Positions 6,350 through 13,364 of a stretch of DNA of 58,266 nt are shown one piece after another. The DNA is taken from the NCBI GenBank assembly GCA_900772845.1, contig CAAGSD010000031.1, positions 1-58,266 of the forward strand. The letters run 5' to 3'. The DNA comes from Lachnospiraceae bacterium. Its GTDB lineage: Bacteria; Bacillota; Clostridia; Lachnospirales; Lachnospiraceae. The notes under the pieces were generated by a model. It did not search any database and was not told where the DNA came from. It worked only from the letters and a program-made list of their open reading frames with translations. The translations under genes and the position numbers were made by a program. Each line of letters opens with the position of its first letter. The stretch's first letter is position 1.

Positions 6350-7306
6350 ATGGAGAAAGAACAAAGTTGCACCGGTGCAACAAAACTAACCGGGGAAGAG
6401 TTAGCCCGGTACCGGTTGAGGAAACAGGGAGGAATGGAGTGGAACTCACGGAGCATGACACCGGAGGAATTGAGCGAAAGACGGATCTATATGCGGAAAA
6501 CGCTTGTGAGGTTCCCCAGGTGGGAGAACATGACAAATGCACAGTATGAAGATATCCGGGTATATAGACAGGGCAATCACCTGATGCTGGAGGATGCCAA
6601 CGGATATGAGTATCTGCTGCCGGCAGCAGGAGTGACCGCAGAGGAATCCGAGTTCCGGAAGATCCGGGCAATGATGCCGTTTGAATTCCTGGATGTGATG
6701 GCAAAGGATTTCCAGTGGAGCAGATACCGGGGAGATGTCACAGTGGCAAAGGAAATGGTAAACAGATACATACTGCACTATGAGAAGCTGCGTAATAAGG
6801 GAATGGGCTTATACATCTATTCCGGCACTAAGGGAAGTGGAAAGACGATGCTGGCCTGCTGCCTCCTGAATGAAATAACAAAGCGTTATAAAGGTGTGGT
6901 GAAGTTCGTGAATATTCTTGATTTCCTGGAGATGACGAAGAAAGGGTTTTCCGGAGATGATGAGGATGTGAACAATATCCGCCATGCAGGGCTTCTGGTT
7001 GTGGATGATATCGGGGTGCAGATGTCCAAGGAGTGGATAGACACCGTTCTGTATAGTCTGGTGAATGACAGGTATGTGAACAGGCTTCCGACCATTTATA
7101 CCAGTAACATCCCGGTGAACCGCCTGAAGATGGATGACCGGATCACGGACAGGATCGAGAGTACTACATACTCGGTTCAGCTCCCGGAGGAATCGATCCG
7201 GAAGGCAATGAGAGAGCAGCAGAAACAGAAACTGCTGCAGGAAATAGAAAGCGCCCCGGACAGTGCTGGCACACCGTCACAGGGCAATAGAACCCAACAA
7301 CCCTAG
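6350..7306 (+). CDS. DnaC/DnaI-like helicase loader ATPase
   Basis: A 318-aa AAA+ ATPase with Walker A GTKGSGKT (about 159-166), Walker B LLVVDDIG (about 214-221) and a sensor-I-like TIYTSN. This matches phage DnaC-like proteins that load the replicative helicase on an origin opened by the organizer encoded just upstream. Residues 6-11 (SCTGAT) are encoded by the third copy of the 14-bp palindrome, so the palindrome sits in the coding start. The ribosome site is AAGGAGG. Confidence 0.88.
   Translation: MEKEQSCTGATKLTGEELARYRLRKQGGMEWNSRSMTPEELSERRIYMRKTLVRFPRWENMTNAQYEDIRVYRQGNHLMLEDANGYEYLLPAAGVTAEESEFRKIRAMMPFEFLDVMAKDFQWSRYRGDVTVAKEMVNRYILHYEKLRNKGMGLYIYSGTKGSGKTMLACCLLNEITKRYKGVVKFVNILDFLEMTKKGFSGDDEDVNNIRHAGLLVVDDIGVQMSKEWIDTVLYSLVNDRYVNRLPTIYTSNIPVNRLKMDDRITDRIESTTYSVQLPEESIRKAMREQQKQKLLQEIESAPDSAGTPSQGNRTQQP
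6367..6380. repeat. Palindrome TTGCACCGGTGCAA, copy 3
   Basis: This copy is extended to a 16-bp palindrome by flanking G and C. It is inside the first codons of the DnaC-like gene, in frame, adding residues CTGAT. The same palindrome brackets the DUF4177-like gene 3.3-3.5 kb away. Confidence 0.85.
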
Positions 7307-7358
7307 TAAAGTCCGGATTCCTCTGTATTATAGCAGAGTACCGGCAGGAAGGAAAGAT

Positions 7359-7889
7359 ATGAATTACGATTGGTTAGGCTATGATGTCATTGAAAAGAGC
7401 AAGTATCCGAATCTGCTTGCGGAAATTAAGGAGAGTGGCTACAGCATCTGCACTGTTTCTGATCACATGGGATGTAATCCACACGTATCAGAGGATGATC
7501 CCGGAACATGGAATAAACTTTTGGGACGGCAGGGCATAACGCTTGAAGAAAGCATAGGACTTGTTCGCCTGTTCAATGTGTCGTATGAGTATTTGTTTGC
7601 GCCTCATCTGGAGAAAGTAGGAGATGTCTCGATTGCGCATTTCCGGTGGTACAAACAGATACAGAGAAAGAAGGCAGAGAGTCAGCTCTATATGACACAA
7701 CAGGAATTATACATACATTTGATTCCGGAGATTGCGAAGATAGTCGTAGACTGCAGAAAAAGGGATGATATACAGTATGCAGAGTGGAAAAGAGAAACAC
7801 TTGCAAATACTCCGGATTGCGTGAAAAATTTCATGGAAAAAGTTATGGTTATACTGGATGATGTCAGAAACACGAAAGGAGCAGAATAG
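7359..7889 (+). CDS. Hypothetical XRE-like phage protein
   Basis: A 176-aa protein starting MNYDWLGYDVIEKSKYPNLL. The first 85 residues resemble a divergent helix-turn-helix (LLAEIKESGYSICTVSDHMG...SIGLVRLFNVSYEYLFAP), with loop insertions. The rest is helical and charged. The start was set by the ribosome site GGAAGGAAAGAT; the frame upstream overlaps the DnaC-like gene. It probably regulates transcription, but no close family is recognised. Confidence 0.6.
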   Translation: MNYDWLGYDVIEKSKYPNLLAEIKESGYSICTVSDHMGCNPHVSEDDPGTWNKLLGRQGITLEESIGLVRLFNVSYEYLFAPHLEKVGDVSIAHFRWYKQIQRKKAESQLYMTQQELYIHLIPEIAKIVVDCRKRDDIQYAEWKRETLANTPDCVKNFMEKVMVILDDVRNTKGAE

Positions 7890-8111
7890 ATGAGGAAGAT
7901 CGAGAGCGGAAAAGATCTCAATAAGTTAGATAGTGTTGTTTATGAACTGGATCAGCTCAATGCCCTGATCGGATTTATGCAGGTTGCTTTTGCAGAAGGT
8001 CCTTCTGCTACAGATGAGGCAGAGGCGGCAGCAGCCCTGTGGCATATCTACTGCAGGCAAGGAGAACTGTTGAAACAGATAAAAGAACTGTATGGGGAGG
8101 CAAGATCATGA
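7890..8111 (+). CDS. Hypothetical 73-aa protein
   Basis: A short acidic helical protein (MRKIESGKDLNKLDSVVYEL) with an Ala/Glu-rich middle (TDEAEAAAALWHIY). It starts immediately after the preceding stop and ends in an ATGA overlap with the next gene, so it is co-translated. No family is recognised. Its operon position and coupling support a real gene. Confidence 0.6.
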   Translation: MRKIESGKDLNKLDSVVYELDQLNALIGFMQVAFAEGPSATDEAEAAAALWHIYCRQGELLKQIKELYGEARS

Positions 8112-8332
8112 ATGTATTTGAGAGATATGCACAGATAGGAAAAATAAAGACACTGACGGGAGAGCTTCCAGTATTGGAAGGTCCTCAGATGTCAGATGAG
8201 CGGTGGCAGGAGCTGGCCAGAGAGAATGCAGTGAGGAACTACACACGGGAGAACGGTAGGAAACCGAAGAGCGTGGAACAGGCGGTGGCATGGCAGCGGA
8301 ATGTGATCAGATCAATAGAGGCAGCAGGATGA
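8108..8332 (+). CDS. Hypothetical 74-aa protein
   Basis: A small charged protein (MNVFERYAQIGKIKTLTGEL). It overlaps both neighbours by ATGA, the pattern of tightly coupled phage operons. The ribosome site is GGGGAGGCAAGATC. No function can be assigned. Confidence 0.6.
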   Translation: MNVFERYAQIGKIKTLTGELPVLEGPQMSDERWQELARENAVRNYTRENGRKPKSVEQAVAWQRNVIRSIEAAG

Positions 8333-8673
8333 GTGTGGCAAAGATCAGCAAGGAGAGCCGGAGGATAATAGAAACCGTTATCTTCCGGTATCCTCGGAAG
8401 AAAATTGAATATGAAACGTATCTGCAGAAGGGAGGCAGCAGGCCTACCAAGTGGACAGCGGAAGCAGAAAAGGAACTGCAGGCGGTAGAAATTTCCTATC
8501 AGGCACTGAAGCCGGAAGAGCAGGAGATCATAGCTGCCAGATACTGGATAAAAGGGATAGGAAAGCCGGTTCCATATATCCGGATAGCTTCTGGATACAG
8601 CGAACGGCAGATGAAGCGCATTGTTGCAAAAATGGTTCTATTTGCAGGGAAGGAGTTGGGAGAACTGCAATAA
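8329..8673 (+). CDS. ArpU/RinA-like transcription regulator
   Basis: A 114-aa protein with a C-terminal sigma-region-4-like helix-turn-helix (LKPEEQEIIAARYWIKG, then YIRIASGYSERQMKRIVAKMV). Layout and size match the ArpU/RinA group, which in Gram-positive phages activates late genes such as terminase from a promoter just downstream. Here the DNA directly after it is a 30-bp repeat array and not a terminase gene. Family assignment is by eye; the target is inferred. Confidence 0.65.
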   Translation: MSVAKISKESRRIIETVIFRYPRKKIEYETYLQKGGSRPTKWTAEAEKELQAVEISYQALKPEEQEIIAARYWIKGIGKPVPYIRIASGYSERQMKRIVAKMVLFAGKELGELQ

Positions 8674-8853
8674 GCATCCCGACATTTCCGACACCCTAAA
8701 AAAGGATGGTGACAAAGGTGACACCTTAAAAAGAGTATCCGGACAAATCGGACACCCTAAAAAGGACTGTGAGATAAGTGCGTATCTAAAGGGTGCATCC
8801 GCAGATTTCGCAGGCCCTAAAAAGGATACTAACATTTCTAACACCCTAAAAGG
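8674..8853 (+). repeat. Six-unit 30-bp degenerate tandem array with internal duplicated hexamers
   Basis: Six units of 30 bp lie end to end. Each ends in a conserved string close to CCCTAAAAAGGA. Before it, each has a variable hexamer present twice, nine bases apart: CCGACA (8679, 8688), GTGACA (8709, 8718), CGGACA (8740, 8749), GTGAGA/GTGCGT (8769, 8778; decayed), CGCAG (8800, 8809) and CTAACA (8829, 8838). The hexamer differs between units but matches within units. The array starts right after the ArpU-like gene's stop and ends before a small conserved gene. It could be a regulator-binding array, a packaging site or an origin; see findings. Confidence 0.85.
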
Positions 8854-8873
8854 GAGAGGAGAGACAAAGTCTA

Positions 8874-9025
8874 TGAGTGTGAAGATCAGAATATCATATC
8901 AGGAGCGGAAGGAACTGGACAGGATCCTGGAGTTACTGAAACCGGTTGTCAAGTCCTGCCGAACTTCTGGGCAGCAGGGGACCTATAAGAAAGCGTATAT
9001 TGATACCCAAGAGAGCAAAACATAG
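8874..9025 (+). CDS. Small conserved phage protein, 50 aa
   Basis: A 50-aa protein starting MSVKIRISYQERKELDRILELL. I recall similar short proteins near the early/late boundary in Clostridia phages, but no function is known to me. The ribosome site is AGGGAGAGGAGAGA. The frame stays open upstream through the repeat array, but the good ribosome site and recognisable N-terminus favour this start. It is the last gene of the phage-like replication module. Confidence 0.62.
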
Positions 9026-9372
9026 AAGTAAGGAACTGAGAGAAATGATACCTTCATATTTTGGGGAGACATCGTTTCTCTCAGTTTTAATTATAATGAT
9101 ACAGGATCATACGGTAATTGAACTGATGATATGCAAAAACTTATATTTTAATCAAAAAAGAAAAAATAAATGCGTTTATGGAAAAATGATTTCAAATAAC
9201 GCATTTACAACAACAAAAAAGTAGAAAAAATGAGAAAATCCTCTATTCATTTTTACTAAGCTGTGTTAAAATATAGAAAAGCACATACAGTATAACAAGT
9301 CTAAACATTGGCAATGAGTATATAAGGGTATTCGTTGGTGATGTTTTATTTTTACCCATGAAAGGAAAAGAT
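9026..9372 (+). other. AT-rich intergenic segment with terminator hairpin
   Basis: AACTGAGAGAAATGAT (9034-9049) pairs with ATCGTTTCTCTCAGTT (9071-9086) followed by TTAATT, a likely terminator for the replication operon. The remaining roughly 280 bp are very AT-rich and should hold the promoter for the Panacea pair; TTAAAATATAGAAA is visible near 9266. No convincing gene is seen. Confidence 0.55.
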
Positions 9373-9807
9373 ATGTATAGTGTTATTGAAATTGCTAAAT
9401 ATGTAATCACATACTGCATGATTCAAGGAGCACCAATAAGTAACTTGCAACTACAGAAAATATTATATTATTTACAAGTGTATTATATGCGACAGGGTGA
9501 ACCGTTGTTTCCGGAAGAAATATATGCTTGGCAGCATGGCCCGGTAGTACCAGAAGTATATTTTATGTTTTCTGGTTATGGGGCAGCTAAGATACAAAAC
9601 ATTTATGTAACAACGATTGAAGAGATAGATCTGAACCTGATTCAACCCATCATTGAAAAATTACGGAAAATAGATCCGTGGACGTTGGTAGATATGACTC
9701 ATAGAAAAGGGCAACCGTGGGATCGAGTATACAATGATAGAATAGATCCTACAGGTCTAATAGAAAAAAGAGTACTGGCTATGGATGATACCGATTTAGG
9801 GGATTGA
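9373..9807 (+). CDS. Panacea (DUF4065/SocA-like) protein, probable antitoxin
   Basis: A 144-aa protein with the Panacea core: IEIAKYVITYC, ISNLQLQKILYYLQVYYM, EEIYAWQHGPVVPEVYFMF. Panacea is established as a widespread antitoxin domain that neutralises many unrelated toxins encoded next to it. The start at 9373 has AAAGGAAAAG upstream; an earlier in-frame ATG lacks a site. The next gene starts 2 nt after the stop and encodes a membrane protein, which fits a toxin partner. The DNA is more AT-rich than the phage module, suggesting separate acquisition. Confidence 0.85.
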   Translation: MYSVIEIAKYVITYCMIQGAPISNLQLQKILYYLQVYYMRQGEPLFPEEIYAWQHGPVVPEVYFMFSGYGAAKIQNIYVTTIEEIDLNLIQPIIEKLRKIDPWTLVDMTHRKGQPWDRVYNDRIDPTGLIEKRVLAMDDTDLGD

Positions 9808-9809
9808 TT

Positions 9810-10718
9810 ATGCAGGCATACACAAGCAAGGTCCAAGAAATTAATAACGTCATAGAAGAACTCTTTCAAGTAAATAGCAAAGAAGACTGCGAAGAAATAT
9901 GCAAAAAATTAGATAATATATATCTCACAAAAGACGGAAAAGTAGATGAATCATTCAGACATGAGTATTCAAGTATATCTGGGAAAATACGGGAATTGAA
10001 TAGTGTTGAAGTAAAAGGAGAAAAGGTATTTCAGCTAGATTCATTGATATACAGCATAGATAATGTTTACGAATATGCGCTGGCAAAGAATAAACCGTAT
10101 ATAAAAAATTTGTTTAAGCTCAGAGACCATATAAGTTTAGAAGCAGGAAGAATACTGTTAGTACAGCAGATTCAATGGGAAATTAACAATAACAAGGAGT
10201 CTGTTAAGGAACAATTACAATACACACAGTCACTTGCTGAAAGCTTTGATGATCAGGTCAGAAGAGAAAAACAACTATTAGATAGTCTCAGAACGGCAGC
10301 AGATGAGAACAATTCGCAAATTGAAAAATCGAAAGAAACGTTAGATGAATTACAACAAACATCAGACGCAATGGTTGACAAAATAGAAGGTGTTCAAAAA
10401 GATTCTATTACTATTTTGGGAATTTTTGCATCAATTGTGTTTTCGTTTACAGCAGGGATGATATTTACGTCATCAGTATTGGAAAATATTGATAAGGCCA
10501 GCCCATACCGACTGATTGGCACGGTTTTGCTGATTGGTATGGTAATAACAAATTTGGTAACTTTATTATTGGCATATATAGATAGAATCAGAATGGTTAA
10601 AAATACAAAAATAACATTTCCTAAAAGCATAAAAATCATGAATGGTTTATATGCAGTAGCCTTTGTAGCAGATTTTGTGGTATGGTTGATTATCGAAAAA
10701 ATGCATTGGGTATGTTGA
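9810..10718 (+). CDS. Coiled-coil membrane protein, putative toxin paired with Panacea
   Basis: A 302-aa protein. Residues about 1-185 are charged and strongly helical (a coiled coil around EQLQYTQSLAESFDDQVRREK). The C-terminal third has three hydrophobic segments: ILGIFASIVFSFTAGMIF, LIGTVLLIGMVITNLVTLLL and GLYAVAFVADFVVWLII. The start has AGGGG at 7 nt within the Panacea stop region. Known Panacea partners include membrane-acting toxins, so it may damage the membrane when unneutralised. The gene family itself is not one I can name, so the toxin role is inference. Confidence 0.6.
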   Translation: MQAYTSKVQEINNVIEELFQVNSKEDCEEICKKLDNIYLTKDGKVDESFRHEYSSISGKIRELNSVEVKGEKVFQLDSLIYSIDNVYEYALAKNKPYIKNLFKLRDHISLEAGRILLVQQIQWEINNNKESVKEQLQYTQSLAESFDDQVRREKQLLDSLRTAADENNSQIEKSKETLDELQQTSDAMVDKIEGVQKDSITILGIFASIVFSFTAGMIFTSSVLENIDKASPYRLIGTVLLIGMVITNLVTLLLAYIDRIRMVKNTKITFPKSIKIMNGLYAVAFVADFVVWLIIEKMHWVC

Positions 10719-10797
10719 TAGAGTGAATAATATGTGATATTATGAATACAATCAAATACGGAAGTACCCCAAGTGATGAGCTTGGAAGCTAAGAAAT

Positions 10798-10856
10798 TGG
10801 CGCGGGAATGGAATTCCTCATATTGAGGTTTTCTGTTCCTGCGTTTTGTTTTGTAA
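10798..10856 (+). terminator. Terminator after the Panacea pair
   Basis: An outer stem CGCGGGAA/TTCCTGCG and an inner stem CCTCA/TGAGG are followed by TTTTGTTTTG. A second small hairpin (CCAAG/CTTGG) lies just before it near 10768-10786. It ends the Panacea operon or works as a leader for the next gene, whose ribosome site begins right after. Confidence 0.7.
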
Positions 10857-10868
10857 AGGAGAAAAAGG

Positions 10869-11513
10869 ATGAGTAAAAAGAGAGAACTGATCAATGCGTT
10901 TATGGAGTTCAAAGAAAGATATAATAATATTCAGAATCGGGTATTACAGATCAGGAGTAGCCTTGAGTATACGGAGATAGGTAAGCAGCAGGCTATTGAA
11001 CAGGTAGTGGATGCATTTGCTCCAACAGCTATTTCATACCATGATAAGGCGGTTGAAATAATTGACAAAGGACTGGAATATTTGCAGGAGCAGTGGAGGC
11101 AGAGCAGTTCTGGAAGATTAACAGATGGAAATTATCAATCAGGACTTGCAAATGTTGTAAAAATGCTGGAGGTTGGGGCCATTCGTGAAGAGGATGACAT
11201 TAAGAACATCATTGATACTTATGCGGATGATTATAATGCACTGGCACTAATAAGAACCATGCTGCAGAAAAGCAAGGACGAACAGATCCAGGAGTTTACC
11301 GTGTTGATCCCGGCAGACAACAGAGAGGAAAACAAAAAGCTCCTAAGCCAGTTAAGAGGGAATGTTGATACATACATTAATGCTGATAATGTAAAAGCAA
11401 CTTCCAAGTCCTGGAATGCATTCAATCAGGGAACAACAAGTGTGTCTGCGAGTATGGACAGCATGGCAGAATTCGTAGAAAACAGGCTGGATGATAATCT
11501 GAAGTTATTATAA
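10869..11513 (+). CDS. Hypothetical helical protein, 214 aa
   Basis: A soluble, mostly helical protein (MSKKRELINAFMEFKERYNN) with no signal peptide or membrane segment. Regions around 20-75 and 120-150 could form coiled coils. It has a good ribosome site (AAAGGAGAAAAAGG). Terminators lie on both sides, so it is probably a separate transcription unit. I do not recognise it. It lies where satellites and prophages usually keep cargo. Confidence 0.6.
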   Translation: MSKKRELINAFMEFKERYNNIQNRVLQIRSSLEYTEIGKQQAIEQVVDAFAPTAISYHDKAVEIIDKGLEYLQEQWRQSSSGRLTDGNYQSGLANVVKMLEVGAIREEDDIKNIIDTYADDYNALALIRTMLQKSKDEQIQEFTVLIPADNREENKKLLSQLRGNVDTYINADNVKATSKSWNAFNQGTTSVSASMDSMAEFVENRLDDNLKLL

Positions 11514-11565
11514 TCTAAAGTGCAACAATGCACAGACAGCATCCGGTAAGTGGCAGAGAACAGGC

Positions 11566-11602
11566 GCCCTAGATTATCCATAGATCATCTAGGGTGTTTT
11601 TT
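11566..11602 (+). terminator. Terminator before the sigma factor gene
   Basis: GCCCTAGAT pairs with ATCTAGGGT (a G-T pair closes it) around a loop, followed by a run of six T. It overlaps a long open frame leading into the sigma factor, which supports the downstream start at 11625 for that gene. Confidence 0.85.
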
Positions 11603-11624
11603 CATACAAGGGATGGTGAATAGC

Positions 11625-12344
11625 ATGAGTAACGAGGAACTTGTGAAGCGGATACAAGACGGAATAAATGTGCATGAAAATCTTGAATCGTTGTGGGAAA
11701 ATAACAGCGGATATGTGGCAATCATAGCCCGGAAGTATGAAGTAGCAGAGGAACTGGAGGATCTTATCAACCAGGGCTTTATCGGTTTATACAAGGCTGC
11801 AGAGATGTACAAGCCGGACAAGGGAGCGAAGTTCCTTACTTATGCCACCTACTGGATCACTCAGAGCATACAACGGTATATACAGAACTGCGGGAAGCTG
11901 AGCCGGGTTCTGGGAATGTGCAGCCTGGACAAGCCGATCGGAGAGGAAGAGGATATGTCCATGTATGATCTGATCCCCAGCCCGGAGGATATGGAAGGGG
12001 ATGCAATGGACCGGATGGAGCAGGATCAACTGAGAACAGTTATCTGGCCAATCGTGGACACTCTTCCGAAAGATCAGGCAACTGTGATCCGGGAAAGGTA
12101 TCAGGAGAGACACACACTGGATGAGATCGGGAAAAAGCTGGGAACCAATAAGGAGAGAGTCCGACACATAGAAGCGGATGCTCTGCGATATATGAGAAGA
12201 CCCAGGATCCGGAAGGTGTTGGAACCATACTGGGAAGAGGACAGGATATACAGCTATGCCCTGCGGGGGACGTCTGCTGCCACGTTTGAAAATACATGGA
12301 CCAGCAGCACGGAACGGGTAGCCATGAAGAGTATGAATGACTAA
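11625..12344 (+). CDS. Small RpoD-like sigma factor
   Basis: A 239-aa sigma-70-family protein. Region 2 is very RpoD-like (EDLINQGFIGLYKAAEMYKP, then AKFLTYATYWITQSIQRYIQ at about 60-95). A region 3.2-like stretch follows at once (SLDKPIGEEEDMSMYDLI), then region 4 with a helix-turn-helix (TLDEIGKKLGTNKERVRHIE). Regions 1.1 and 3.0-3.1 are missing. It is not an ECF sigma. The start was chosen after the terminator, with AAGGGATGGTG upstream. It is the last gene before attR, so it may turn on element or helper-phage promoters. Confidence 0.85.
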   Translation: MSNEELVKRIQDGINVHENLESLWENNSGYVAIIARKYEVAEELEDLINQGFIGLYKAAEMYKPDKGAKFLTYATYWITQSIQRYIQNCGKLSRVLGMCSLDKPIGEEEDMSMYDLIPSPEDMEGDAMDRMEQDQLRTVIWPIVDTLPKDQATVIRERYQERHTLDEIGKKLGTNKERVRHIEADALRYMRRPRIRKVLEPYWEEDRIYSYALRGTSAATFENTWTSSTERVAMKSMND

Positions 12345-12468
12345 TAAATGACTAACAATTTAGAAAATAATATGCCATAGCACGAAAGATAGAAAACACT
12401 TTCAACCATAATTGACTGATTTTACACGATACAAAAACCATGACGAATGGGAAAACAAATCTGTCTAA

Positions 12469-12514
12469 GACTTTTAATCAAGTTGTCGGGGGTTCGAATC
12501 CCCCGTGTCTCATT
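12469..12514 (+). repeat. attR: 46-bp copy of the tRNA-Lys 3' end
   Basis: This copy is identical to 238-283. It has only the 3' half of tRNA-Lys, with no D arm or 5' acceptor strand, and so is not a gene. It marks the right end of the element. The 124 bp between the sigma gene and this site show no gene. Confidence 0.93.
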
Positions 12515-12520
12515 GCAAGG

Positions 12521-12556
12521 AGATCAATATACAGTTTGTGTATTGATCTTTTTTAA
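12521..12556 (+). terminator. Original terminator of the tRNA operon
   Basis: AGATCAATATAC (12521-12532) pairs with GTGTATTGATCT (12538-12549), then TTTTT. It starts 7 bp past the att copy, so before integration it directly followed tRNA-Lys. The element now separates it from the tRNA genes. Confidence 0.85.
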
Positions 12557-12665
12557 TTATTTAGAGTATAAGAGAACCTATATCAGACCATTGTCTGCGC
12601 AAATATGATATGCTAAAATAATTCGTCGTAAACAAAGAAATCAATGAAAGAGATTTAAAATTGAA

Positions 12666-13364
12666 ATGGATAGAAAAATAAAAGAATTACGCTATGCAAT
12701 CGTACAGTCCATACCTGTCATGCTGGGCTATCTGTTTCTGGGATTTGCCTTTGGATTGATGCTGAATGATGCAGGTTATGGATTTTGGTGGGCCTTTTTT
12801 ATCAGCATGTTTGTATATGCCGGAAGTATGCAGTTTGTATTGGTTACGCTGCTGACGGCGGGAGCAAGTCTGTGGTATACCCTGATCATGACATTGTTTG
12901 TCAATGGCAGACATATGTTCTACGGACTGACTTTTGTGGAAAAATTTAAGAAAATGGGTGTGACGTATCCTTATATGGTGTTTTCTCTTACGGATGAGAC
13001 GTTTTCACTGTTGTGTGATCTGAAAGTCCCGGAGGGGATGAATGAGGGAAGCGTCAGCTTCTATATTTCGCTGTTGGACCATTGTTATTGGATTGTGGGA
13101 AGCTGTGTGGGAGCGCTGGTCGGAAGCGTATTGCCGATTGATACTACGGGAATTGATTTTTCAATGACAGCATTATTTACTGTGATTGTAGTCAATCAGT
13201 GGCTGGACACAAAGGAACACAAACCGGCCTTGATCGGAGGGATTGTAGGAATTCTGTGTTTACTGGTGTTGGGAGCGGATACTTTTTTACTGCCTGCACT
13301 GACGATCACTGCAGTTATATTATTAGGAGTTAAGAAAAAATGTTACATTCCATCGAAATCATAG
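12666..13364 (+). CDS. azlC: AzlC: branched-chain amino acid exporter, large subunit
   Basis: A 232-aa membrane protein of the AzlC family, the larger part of a two-subunit branched-chain amino acid exporter. Typical segments are seen: SIPVMLGYLFLGFAFGLML, FVYAGSMQFVLVTLL, and NGRHMFYGLTFVEKFK with the conserved NxRHxxYG motif. About six or seven hydrophobic segments fill the protein. The azlD gene overlaps its end by 25 nt. The ribosome site is weak. It is the first chromosomal gene right of the element. Confidence 0.92.
   Translation: MDRKIKELRYAIVQSIPVMLGYLFLGFAFGLMLNDAGYGFWWAFFISMFVYAGSMQFVLVTLLTAGASLWYTLIMTLFVNGRHMFYGLTFVEKFKKMGVTYPYMVFSLTDETFSLLCDLKVPEGMNEGSVSFYISLLDHCYWIVGSCVGALVGSVLPIDTTGIDFSMTALFTVIVVNQWLDTKEHKPALIGGIVGILCLLVLGADTFLLPALTITAVILLGVKKKCYIPSKS

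Larger units (their letters stand above)
284..12514. mobile_element. 12.2-kb integrative element in tRNA-Lys (phage-satellite-like)
   Basis: The element lies between two identical 46-bp tRNA-Lys fragments. It encodes a tyrosine integrase next to attL, a divergent repressor/Cro switch, a small HTH excisionase-like protein, an ERF annealase, a replisome organizer, a DnaC-like ATPase and an ArpU/RinA-like regulator. No terminase, portal, capsid, tail, lysis or conjugation gene is visible in the 12.2 kb. I infer a phage satellite (PICI-like) or a prophage that lost its late module and gained cargo: a MazF-like protein, a Panacea pair and a sigma factor. Known satellites share the integrase, switch and replication layout; membership in a named family is not shown. 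Confidence 0.85.

Noticed and set aside
8674..8853. The 30-bp repeats as a CRISPR array
   Set aside because: Units abut with no unique spacers of constant length, the repeats are degenerate, and no cas gene is present.
8621..9025. A single 134-aa protein reading through the repeat array
   Set aside because: It starts inside the ArpU-like gene without a ribosome site; the repeats keep frame only because 30 is a multiple of three. The ATG at 8874 has a strong site and a recognisable product.
8946..9224. A 92-aa frame after the small conserved gene
   Set aside because: It starts within another gene in a different frame, crosses a terminator hairpin and ends in AT-rich low-complexity sequence.
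12469..12514. A second tRNA-Lys gene
   Set aside because: Only the 3' 44 nt of the tRNA are present; the D arm and 5' acceptor strand are missing. It is the att copy.
284..12514. A complete prophage or a conjugative element
   Set aside because: No terminase, portal, capsid, tail, holin, relaxase or type IV secretion gene is visible.
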